DNA from: Bacteroidales bacterium
GTDB lineage: Bacteria > Bacteroidota > Bacteroidia > Bacteroidales > Muribaculaceae
Direction: 5' to 3'
NCBI GenBank assembly: GCA_030526455.1
Contig: JAUNCU010000023.1
Coordinates: forward strand, 1-22,142
Length of the DNA stretch: 22,142 nt
Shown here: positions 14,800-22,071 of the stretch, piece after piece
Numbering within the stretch: the stretch's first letter is position 1
Layout of the letters: every line of letters starts with the position of its first letter
Notes under the pieces: generated by a model
Database searches by the model: none
The model's input: the letters and a program-made list of their open reading frames with translations, nothing else
Told to the model about the DNA's origin: nothing
Made by a program: the position numbers and the translations under genes

Positions 14800-17700
14800 T
14801 TATTTCAGGATTTTATTTACTAGGGTGGTGACATCGCTCACGTTTACTTCGCCGTCGGCGTTGAGGTCGCAGGCGGTGGTGGGATAGTGGGCGGTGCCTA
14901 AAATCGCATTGATGAGGGCGGTGGCATCGCTCACGTCGATTTTACCGTCGGCGTTCACGTCGCCTCGTTGCTGCTGGGTGAGGGTGTAGGCTGCTATGCC
15001 GTTGCCGGGGGCGTAGATGTAGAGGCGGTGCTGGCCTTCATCCCCTGGCTGGGTGGCGCAGGCTGCCACGCATCCCGAGTTTTTCACGTTGCCGAGGCCT
15101 TGCGCTGGGAATGTCCACAGTGGGGCGAACTGGTCGCAGGCGTCGTAGGTGTCGCCTTGGGCGAGCAGGTAGCGATAGGAGGTGGCGTGGTCGGCGTAGG
15201 GATAGAAGAGGTAGTGCTTGCCTGCGAAGGTGAAGCCGCAGCCGCCATTGGCCGCCTTACCCACGGGGAGGAGCCCCTTGCCCGCCTGGATGGAGCCTTC
15301 CATGTTGCCCGAGATGAAACTGTAGCGCGCGAAATAGGTGCTGCTGCCTTTCACCCACACCATATCGGGGCTCTCGGCCCACACGCGGGGCGCAGTGCCC
15401 CAGTTGGCTGCCGACGCGGGTGAATACTCGCTGATATACAGCGCCTCGCTCTCCGCTTCCTCGCCATCCTCGATAATCCACCGCACAATCACATTGCCCC
15501 CGCTGGCGGCGGCAAAGACGGTGAAATTGCCCGAAGCCACGTCGCCAACTACGTCGCAATGGTCGATGCGGAGTTTGCCCAGTTGCTCGTAGTAGAGGTC
15601 GGCCACCTTCGTCACGTCGCCCGTGGTGGTGTTCACGCTGAAAAGGCGCAGCGAGGTGGTGGCTACATTGGTGGTGAGATTGCTGATCACGATATGGCCA
15701 GCGTCGTCGGTCATCACATCATTACAGGGATAATAGGCCACGGTGGCGGCATTGCTGAGGCGAAGGTCCTTGATATGCTCGCCCGTGGCAGCCACGTAGA
15801 GGCCGAGATAGGCGGGAGAGGACGACGAAGCCGCGTCGCGTCCCGCCACATAGAGCGTGTCGCCCAGCACGGTAAAACCGCGATTGTGCTGGCCGTCGCC
15901 CTCGAAGGTGATATTGCCATATTCGCTCTTGATAGAGCGCACCCACAGATTGGAGAGCGTGAGGTCGCCCACGGTGGCATAGGTGTCGACATCGCGCTTC
16001 ACCACATAGCCAGGCTCATATTTCCCCGTGGGCACAGCATCCACGGTGAAGTGGCGCACTTCGGAGAAGCCGTCGTCGTGGCCGGCGCGGCTGGTTTTCA
16101 CGCGCCAGTAGAAGGTACCCTTGCCCAGAGTGCTCACGTCGAAGGCGGCGGTGAGCGCATTATTGGCATAGGTGAAATTGCGGATTTCCATCGCATTCTC
16201 AAACTTGGGCGAAGCAGCCACCTGCAGCACGAAAGCATCGGCGGTGACCGGGGTGAACTGGAAATTGAAATCGGTAACAAACGAAGCACCATCGGCAGGG
16301 GCTATCAGTTGCACCGCATCGGTGACGGGGCGCTGAGGCGTGGTGAAGCGGGCCACGTCGCTCCATGTGTCGAATTTGCCATCCTGGATAGCGGCCACGC
16401 GCCAGAAGAGTGGGATGGCCGACGGCTGTGATGCGAGGTCCACTGCTATGCTATCGGCCACGATGCCGCGGCGGTTGAAGAGCGGTGCGGAGAATGCCTC
16501 ATCAGTGGCCACTTGCACATGATAGGTGGCAGCGGCCGAAGCCTTGCTCCAGCGCAGCGTGGGCGTCCACGATGGTGCCACTTCGTCAACAGGCGAGAGC
16601 GGTGTCACCTTTTCGGCGTAGCCCGAAGGCACATTGTAATAAGCAGGGGCGTATTCATTGTTCCAGCCATCCACAATGCACACGGCATAGTAGTAGCCAC
16701 GGCGGTGGGCATCGTCGATGACGAACTGGGGCGAATAGGTGACGCCGAGCAGGAAGTCGCTCTTGATGCCGTCGAATTTCTCGCTTTGCGCTTGCTCGGG
16801 CGTGTAGAGCGTGGGGATGGCATACACGGCGTAGTGCACCAGGTGTTTCTCCACCGCCTTCCACGAGAGGGTGCTGCCATTGAGCGCCACCTGCTGCGGA
16901 GCGCCCAGATCGGGACACTCGTGCCAAGGCAAGGCGGGTGGCAACGACTTGTGGGTAAACATCTTTCGGCGCACGTAGTCGCCAAAGCCACTCACCTGCG
17001 GGCCATTGATGTAGCGCGCCGAGAAGAAATTCACGCCCGGCGCATTCTGGCGGTTATACTGGCGGCTGAAGGCGATTTGCTGGCAGAGTTCCTCCCAGTC
17101 GGCCTCGGTGTTGCTCTCGGCGAGAAACGAAACACTGTGGCTCGCATAGTGATGGCGGCCAAAGTGCTCGGCGATGTAACTCCACCACTCGGTCATGGGA
17201 CCGAAGGGGGTTGCATTGTCGGTGGTTTTGCGGTAGAGTTGGGGCGAGATGAAGTCGATGGTCTGCTCCTTCAGCCACGCCAGCGGGTCGGAGAAAATGC
17301 CGTTGTACTGCCAGTCGTTGGTCGAGGGGCAGGGCACCACGCCATATTTCGAAGCCGAGGTGCTTTTCGAGCCAGCCACGCCCGCAGGGCCGACGGAGAA
17401 TTTCACGTAAGGCTTGGTGGCTTGCACCATGTTCCAGATGTCGCGCACCATGGTGTTCACCTGCTCGCGGCGCCAGTCCTTGATGTCGAGCGTGGAACCC
17501 GACTCCTTCCACAGGCGATAGTCCTGCGCGGTGCTGTCCGATGGCATGCCGCTGGGGTAGAAATAGTCGTCGAAGATGATGCCGTCGATATCGTAATTCT
17601 CAATGATTTCCTTCATGATGTTCACCAGGCGCTGGCGCACGGCGGGCAGTCAGGGATTGTACACCACATAGTCGCCCTGATAGATAAGGAGGCTGTCGGC

Positions 17701-18150
17701 CTTCACCTGCTTGTCGAAAGCCGTGGTGCAGTCGCCGCCGCCACTGGTGCTGAAGCGATAGGGATTGATCCACACATTACACTCCAGCCCGCGCTTATGG
17801 CATTCCTCCACCACGAAGGCGAGCGGGTCGTAACTCGGCGCCAAGCCACGCGTGCCGGTAAGGAACACCGACCATGGCTCGTAACTCGAGCGGTAGAACG
17901 CATCGGCCTTGGGGCGCGCCTGGAAGCACACCGAATTCATGTTGGTGGCCACGAAGCCGTCGAGATAGTCGGTCATCTCCTTCTTCTGCTTCGCCTCCAC
18001 CGCCGCACCCGTGCCACGGGTAGAGGGCCAGTCGATGCAGTGGTTGGTGGTGAGCCACACGGTGCGCCATTCGCGCTTTTGCGCCTCTTGGGCGAGCGAT
18101 GGGATGGCCAAAAAGAGCGCCATCGCCATATAAATCACATGCTTAAGCAT
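14800..18150 (-). pseudogene. GHL10 glycosidase-like dockerin-tailed protein interrupted by one in-frame TGA (paralogue C)
   Basis: Start ATG 18150-18148, signal peptide MLKHVIYMAMALFLAIPSLA, then the same domain order as paralogue B: GHL10 barrel, three fibronectin-like modules, propeller-like region, and two dockerin-type repeats near the C-terminus (GDVNADGKIDVSD and CDLNADGEVNVSD). There are 1115 sense codons, against 1126 in B. Codon 167 (bases 17652-17650) is TGA, in the same frame on both sides: VVYNP, stop, LPAVRQRLVNI aligns with VFNPALQESRDHLLKV of B. No frameshift or deletion is needed. Termination there would leave 166 residues, without DGIIFDDYFYP and the rest of the barrel. The motif SPQLYWK of the relatives reads SPQLYRK here. 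It is either a recent pseudogene, a base-call error, or a readthrough site; the otherwise intact long frame argues for a very recent event or an error. Confidence 0.8.
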
Positions 18151-18208
18151 ATAGGTGAGCGTATTAAAAGGTGTCGTTAGGGCCGTTATAATCAGCGGTT
18201 TTTCACTA

Positions 18209-18216
18209 CAAAGATA
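18209..18216 (-). promoter_or_regulatory. -7 promoter box of GHL10 paralogue C
   Basis: On the minus strand the sequence reads TATCTTTG, 59 bases before the start codon. The -33 region at the expected spacing is poor. The position relative to the start codon matches paralogues A and B. Confidence 0.5.
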
Positions 18217-18270
18217 AAACAAATTTCAAAAAAATGCGATTTTTTTCACTTTCGTTGCAACCTTTTGCGC

Positions 18271-18278
18271 TACCTTTG
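18271..18278 (+). promoter_or_regulatory. Candidate -7 promoter box for the sigma-factor cluster
   Basis: TACCTTTG fits TAnnTTTG and lies 72 bases before the first start codon of the rightward cluster. The best -33 candidate, TTTC at 18250-18253, has a 17-base spacer, so the assignment is moderate. It could instead be recognised by the cluster's own ECF sigma factor. Confidence 0.4.
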
Positions 18279-18349
18279 TCGTCTAACACATGAAAACCGC
18301 CCCGAAGAGCGGCAATCGCAACAGTAAATAATTTAACATTCGCTCAAAT

Positions 18350-19300
18350 ATGAAAAAGATTTTAATCATCATGGTGCTTGCATGCTTAGCCATAGCGCCG
18401 CTGCAAGCCAAGAAGCCTGAAGTGAAACGCTCGGGCGACACCACCACCATCGTGATCGACGGCGACACGCTGCAAGTGACCGACAAAGGCGTGAAAAGTG
18501 CCGTCTACGACGTGCTCAACGACACGCTGTGGGACAGCGACGACAGCGACTCAATCAACCCCAATGCGCTCAACCAGGAAATTGCCAGCGCCACTCGCGA
18601 CATCGCCTTCAAGTGGGCAAATGTGGCTGAGAAGGCTTCCCTCTTCCTTTTTGCCAGCATTCTGGGCATCGTGTTCCTGAGCCTGCTGTTCTACTACCTC
18701 AACCGCCGCGCAAAATACCGCGCCATTGAGAAGGCCATCGAGAACGACTATCCGCTGCCACCATCGCTGGGCGGAGCCGTGCCTTCAAAGCCAGCACCAC
18801 AGCATCCCGACGCATGGCGCCGTGAGATGCCTCAGCAGCCACCAGTGCAGCCACCCTATGGCCCCGCGCCACAGCAGCCACCTTTTGGTGCCGCTCCTCA
18901 GCAGCCTCAGGCTCCACAACAGCCACAGCAACCTCAAGCATCTCAATACATGGCTCAGCCTGGTCAGCCTATGTTCTACCGCAACAATTATCAAGCCTAT
19001 AAGCCCGGCTTCAAACTCATAGCCGTGGGATTGAGTATGGCACTCTTCTTCCTCTTCTGCGGTGCAGCACCCGTGTCGTGGATCATGATGATGATCGCAT
19101 TCCTGGGTGTGGGCAAGGTGATTATCGCCCACAAGGAACTGCAGCAAGACAAGGCCTACTGGCAGTGGCACATGGAGCAGCAGGCTCGCATGCCTCAACA
19201 GCCACAGGCACCCCAGGCACCACAGCAGCCTCAGGCCGAAACACCAGCAGGCGGCGAACAGCCACCCGTGTTCACTCAGCCCGACGACGAACAAAAGTAA
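18350..19300 (+). CDS. DUF6249-like membrane protein with Pro/Gln-rich linkers, next to ECF sigma factor
   Basis: 316 residues. A signal peptide (MKKILIIMVLACLAIAPLQA) precedes a polar region (about 21-92) that contains an acidic run (WDSDDSDSIN). A transmembrane helix at about 97-116 (LFLFASILGIVFLSLLFYYL) is followed by a basic stretch, a long Pro/Gln-rich segment (about 138-207, many QQP and QPQ units), two further hydrophobic helices (about 222-260) and a second Pro/Gln-rich tail (280-316). The C-terminal pair of helices with the HKELQQDKAYWQWH region resembles the Bacteroidota DUF6249 domain, which I recall being encoded beside sigma factors. Its role is unknown; a sensor or membrane scaffold for the adjacent sigma factor is plausible. 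The gene begins a three-gene rightward cluster, 44 bases before the sigma gene. Confidence 0.75.
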   Translation: MKKILIIMVLACLAIAPLQAKKPEVKRSGDTTTIVIDGDTLQVTDKGVKSAVYDVLNDTLWDSDDSDSINPNALNQEIASATRDIAFKWANVAEKASLFLFASILGIVFLSLLFYYLNRRAKYRAIEKAIENDYPLPPSLGGAVPSKPAPQHPDAWRREMPQQPPVQPPYGPAPQQPPFGAAPQQPQAPQQPQQPQASQYMAQPGQPMFYRNNYQAYKPGFKLIAVGLSMALFFLFCGAAPVSWIMMMIAFLGVGKVIIAHKELQQDKAYWQWHMEQQARMPQQPQAPQAPQQPQAETPAGGEQPPVFTQPDDEQK

Positions 19301-19344
19301 TCCCCCACACTAATAATACTGCATTCACGATTAGAGCATAACCG

Positions 19345-19884
19345 ATGCTTAGCAAACTCGAAGAAATAAAACTGGTTTCACAATGCGCGCTTGGCGACAA
19401 CAGGCGCGCATTCGGCCGGCTCGTTGAGGCTTATCAGCCCCGATTGCGACGGTTCTTGATGAACCTGACCATGGGCGACGAGAACCTCACCGACGACCTG
19501 GCGCAGGAAACCTTCATCAAGGCCTACACTGGCATTCGCCAGTTTAAGGGCCTCTCCGGGTTTGGCACCTGGCTCTATCGCATAGCCTACAACGAATTCT
19601 ACAGCGAGAAACGCCGCCACCACGAAGAGCACGTGGACTACATAGCCGAGAGCATGCAGGGCGCATCGACCGCGGCTGCCGACTGCACCGAAGCGCAAAT
19701 GGACGTGCAAGTGGCAATGAAAGCACTCAATCCCGTAGAGCGAACGGTGATTACGCTCTTCTACATCGACGATCTGCCGCTGAAGAAAATCGCTTCCATC
19801 ACGAGTCTGCCCGAGGGCACCGTGAAATCATCAATCTTCCGTGCCAAAGAGAAAATGCGTCAAGCCATAGAATCGAGGCACTAA
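19345..19884 (+). CDS. ECF-type RNA polymerase sigma factor (sigma-70 family)
   Basis: 179 residues, typical ECF length. Region 2 covers about residues 20-92: FGRLVEAYQPRLRRFL, then the core-binding and -10-recognition block DDLAQETFIKAYTGIRQFKG (50-69) and FGTWLYRIAYNEFYSEKRR (73-91). Region 4 covers about 120-176: ALNPVERTVITLFYIDDLPL, then the helix-turn-helix KKIASITSLPEGTVKSSIFRAKEKMRQAI. There is a variable linker (HHEEHVDYIAESMQGASTAA) between them and no region 1 or 3. It directs RNA polymerase to a regulon that cannot be deduced here. It lies between a membrane protein and a small two-helix membrane protein, the usual arrangement for a sigma factor held at the membrane. Confidence 0.94.
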   Translation: MLSKLEEIKLVSQCALGDNRRAFGRLVEAYQPRLRRFLMNLTMGDENLTDDLAQETFIKAYTGIRQFKGLSGFGTWLYRIAYNEFYSEKRRHHEEHVDYIAESMQGASTAAADCTEAQMDVQVAMKALNPVERTVITLFYIDDLPLKKIASITSLPEGTVKSSIFRAKEKMRQAIESRH

Positions 19885-19908
19885 ACAAATAAAAAACATT
19901 ACACGACG

Positions 19909-20220
19909 ATGAAACGCAATAAAGACGATATGGAATTGGCTGAACTGCTTAAGAAGGGCAGCCATCAAGAGAGTGAAAACGAGTGGTTCACCCCGCGCGT
20001 GCTCAATCGCCTTCCCGAAAAGCGCCGCTCCAGCAGGTGGATGAAGGTGGTGCTCTATGCCATAGTGCTCGCCGGCGTGATAGGATGCTGGATGTGGTAC
20101 AACAGCACCCACGACATGAGCGTGATCACCGTGCGCGACGTGCTCCTCTTCGCCACCATGATATGCAGCAGCATGGCAGTGGCATGTGTGGCGGTAATCG
20201 ATTTGGTGAAATCGGAGTAG
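19909..20220 (+). CDS. Small two-helix membrane protein, probable anti-sigma factor
   Basis: 103 residues, starting 24 bases after the sigma gene. The cytoplasmic N-terminus (about 1-44) is charged and contains NEWFTPRVLNRLPEKRR (24-40), a helix pattern often seen in small Bacteroidota proteins encoded after ECF sigma genes. Two hydrophobic helices follow, about 45-64 (MKVVLYAIVLAGVIGCWMWY) and 76-98 (RDVLLFATMICSSMAVACVA). There is no zinc-binding HxxxCxxC motif. The likely role is to hold the sigma factor inactive at the membrane, inferred from position and topology rather than from a recognised anti-sigma domain. Confidence 0.72.
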   Translation: MKRNKDDMELAELLKKGSHQESENEWFTPRVLNRLPEKRRSSRWMKVVLYAIVLAGVIGCWMWYNSTHDMSVITVRDVLLFATMICSSMAVACVAVIDLVKSE

Positions 20221-20254
20221 GCGCCATTATTTGAGCCTCTGCTGTGAGGGAAAT

Positions 20255-20285
20255 TTTGCCGAAAGGGATAATTTTGCTAATTTTG
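20255..20285 (+). promoter_or_regulatory. Promoter of DUF3822-rsmD with tandem TAATTTTGC box
   Basis: TTTG (20255-20258), a 19-base spacer and TAATTTTG (20278-20285) match the Bacteroides consensus. A second copy of the box lies immediately upstream: TAATTTTGCTAATTTTGC (20269-20286) is a perfect 9-base tandem repeat. The downstream box ends 4 bases before the ATG at 20290, predicting a start of transcription at or next to the start codon. Confidence 0.6.
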
Positions 20286-20289
20286 CAAT

Positions 20290-21123
20290 ATGAGTAATCT
20301 TTCGAGCACTACAGCACATATCGACATTCAGCGCCCTGAATACTGGACGCTGCAACTGGCGCTTGCACCTAAGGAGGTGCAATACACCCTCTTTGATATC
20401 GACGAGGAAAATTCGCTGATATCGGGCTCGCTGCCTCTCGACCTGAGCGGCGGCAGTTACCTGAAGGCGGTGGAAAACGCCATCTACGACAATCCTGTGC
20501 TGCTCAACGATTACAGGCAGGTGCGCGTGCTGGTGCAGTCGCAGCATTTCATGATTCTGCCCGCGGAATTTAGCGACGAACTCGACGCGCAGGATGCTTT
20601 CGAAGCCATGTATGCCGACGCGGAGGGTGATTTTGCCCTGTGCACACTGCCTCGCTGCGGGGTGAACATTGGCTACGAGGTGCCTAAAGGGGTGCTGGGA
20701 TTTCTGCGCCGCACCTTCAATATGCCACCCATCGTGCACCACCTCTATCCGCTGATGGAGCATTTCAAACTCCAGGACGAGCGTCGCACTGGGGCATGCC
20801 TGCATCTGAATCTGCGAGAGGAGGGTATCGATATCCTCATCATTCGCGACCGCGAGTTGGTGATGGCCAATTCTTTCCCCTGCACCGTGACCGCCGACGC
20901 CATCTACTACACGCTCAATGCATGGCAAAACTTCGGGCTCGATGCCACCAAAAACGAACTTTTCGTGACCGGTAGCAAGGCGCTTCGCGACGCCACCATC
21001 CCCACGCTCAGAAAATATATCAACTATGTGATGCCTTCCATCTTCCCCGCCGCCGCACTGCGCATCGGGCAAGACGCGGTGAAGGCGCCTCTATCTCTCA
21101 TTCTTCTTGCCTTATGCGAATAA
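20290..21123 (+). CDS. DUF3822 family protein
   Basis: 277 residues, no signal peptide or membrane helices. I place it in DUF3822 by overall pattern and by its position directly before rsmD, where this family is regularly found in Bacteroidota. Features are an N-terminal beta-rich half (WTLQLALAPKEVQYTLFDID near 19-38, LISGSLPLDLSGG near 43-55), then a C-terminal half with YPLMEHFKLQDERRTGACLH and the strand-turn LREEGIDILIIRDRELVMAN. The overall layout resembles an actin-like ATPase fold of the type seen in pilus-assembly PilM relatives, which is a weak impression. Function unknown. The start ATG is the only reasonable one, since the next in-frame ATG lies far inside. The last ten bases overlap rsmD. 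Confidence 0.8.
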   Translation: MSNLSSTTAHIDIQRPEYWTLQLALAPKEVQYTLFDIDEENSLISGSLPLDLSGGSYLKAVENAIYDNPVLLNDYRQVRVLVQSQHFMILPAEFSDELDAQDAFEAMYADAEGDFALCTLPRCGVNIGYEVPKGVLGFLRRTFNMPPIVHHLYPLMEHFKLQDERRTGACLHLNLREEGIDILIIRDRELVMANSFPCTVTADAIYYTLNAWQNFGLDATKNELFVTGSKALRDATIPTLRKYINYVMPSIFPAAALRIGQDAVKAPLSLILLALCE

Positions 21124-21659
21124 TCAGTGGAAAATACGGACGCCGACGCTTTCAGGTGCCCAACAATATCACCGCGCGACCCACTACCGACATGGCGCGC
21201 GAAAACATCTTCAACGTGCTCGGCAACTGGGTGGACTTCGACGGCCTCACCGCCCTCGACCTCTTCTCGGGTACGGGTGCCATGAGTTTTGAATTCCTCT
21301 CGCGCGGCTGCGCCCACGTCACCAGCGTGGAAAAGGCAGCCACGCAGTATAACTTCATTCGCAAGGTGAAGGAACAACTCAAAGACGATAACCTCACCCA
21401 GGTGAAGGGCGACGCGCTGAAATTCATTGACACCTGCGGCACGAAATTCGACATCATCTTTGCCGATCCGCCTTACGATTTGCCCGACTTCGCCACCATC
21501 CCCGAACGCGTGCTCAACTCGCAGATGCTCAAAGCCGACACCATCTTCGTGATCGAACACAGCAAGGCCTACGACTTCAGCCATCTGCCACACTTCTACC
21601 AGCACCGCGTCTACGGCAAGGTGAACTTCACCATCTTCCGCCTCGACGACCCCGAGTAA
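21114..21659 (+). CDS. rsmD: 16S rRNA (guanine(966)-N(2))-methyltransferase RsmD
   Basis: 181 residues, the normal length. It transfers a methyl group from S-adenosylmethionine to N2 of G966 (E. coli numbering) in 16S rRNA during 30S assembly. Visible signatures are the N-terminal MRIISGKYGRRRF, RPTTDMARENIFNVL (22-36), the SAM-binding loop LDLFSGTGAMSFEFLSRG (48-65), the acidic VEKA (72-75), and the catalytic motif DPPYDLP (118-124). The start ATG (21114) lies inside the end of DUF3822, a 10-base overlap, so translation is probably coupled. A terminator hairpin lies 37 bases after the stop. Confidence 0.95.
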   Translation: MRIISGKYGRRRFQVPNNITARPTTDMARENIFNVLGNWVDFDGLTALDLFSGTGAMSFEFLSRGCAHVTSVEKAATQYNFIRKVKEQLKDDNLTQVKGDALKFIDTCGTKFDIIFADPPYDLPDFATIPERVLNSQMLKADTIFVIEHSKAYDFSHLPHFYQHRVYGKVNFTIFRLDDPE

Positions 21660-21696
21660 AATACCTTCCCCAACCCAAGCGGGAAGCGAAATATCA

Positions 21697-21740
21697 CATT
21701 TGCCAAATAAGCCTATTTTTTTAGGCTTATTTGGCAAATG
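21697..21740 (+). terminator. 19-bp perfect hairpin terminator after rsmD
   Basis: The arms CATTTGCCAAATAAGCCTA (21697-21715) and TAGGCTTATTTGGCAAATG (21722-21740) pair perfectly around a 6-T loop. It begins 37 bases after the rsmD stop. The trailing sequence GTGTTTA is only weakly T-rich. Confidence 0.7.
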
Positions 21741-22047
21741 GTGTTTAATGTGTTGAGGTATAGCGTGTTGTGAAGGGAAAATAAGCGGGGGTGGTGTTTT
21801 GAGAACTTTTGTTGTTACCATAACCGACCCTCTCCGAGGCTCTTTTTCTTTGCTGTTTCTTATCTCCAAGCCGCGCTCGCGAATTGCTGCGCAATTCACT
21901 CACTTGCATGGAGTTAACCATAATAAGCCGTCTCCGACGGCGGCTGGTGGTCGCCTGGTGTTTTTCGCTATAATCTTGCCGCATTTTTGAGTTTTCGGAC
22001 AGGCTGGGGGGCGAATTAGTGGAGGGTGTGTCAAAACGCAGAATGTG
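21741..22047. other. Non-coding stretch with several small hairpins; no convincing gene
   Basis: No open frame here looks like a gene. Three short perfect hairpins are spaced along it: CCTC/GAGG with loop TCC (21829-21839), GAATTGC/GCAATTC with loop TGC (21881-21897), and GCCGTC/GACGGC with loop TCC (21927-21941). The first and third share TCTCCGA across their loops. This could be a structured RNA, a degraded repeat or chance. Confidence 0.35.
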
Positions 22048-22071
22048 GTAGGGACGCGATACATCGCGTCC
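22048..22071 (+). repeat. REP-like element: GTAG foot plus perfect 8-bp hairpin
   Basis: GTAG (22048-22051) is followed directly by GGACGCGA, a TACA loop and TCGCGTCC (22052-22071). A GTAG tetranucleotide immediately 5' of a GC-rich hairpin is the hallmark of REP elements recognised by RAYT transposases, one of which is encoded at 13675-14646. Confidence 0.6.

Noticed and set aside
17650..17652. TGA as a selenocysteine or reassigned codon
   Set aside because: No SECIS-like hairpin is evident just downstream, relatives have Ala and not Cys at this column, and other genes here use TGA as a normal stop (for example at 5301-5303).
6829..18150. Polysaccharide utilisation locus
   Set aside because: No SusC, SusD, hybrid two-component or other PUL hallmark genes are present in the window.
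16513..18180. 555-codon plus-strand frame opposite paralogue C
   Set aside because: Antisense shadow; it spans the interrupted gene but shows no domain of its own.
21799..21990. 63-codon plus-strand frame near the right end
   Set aside because: No recognisable domain or promoter, starts and ends among small hairpins, and the composition does not look coding.
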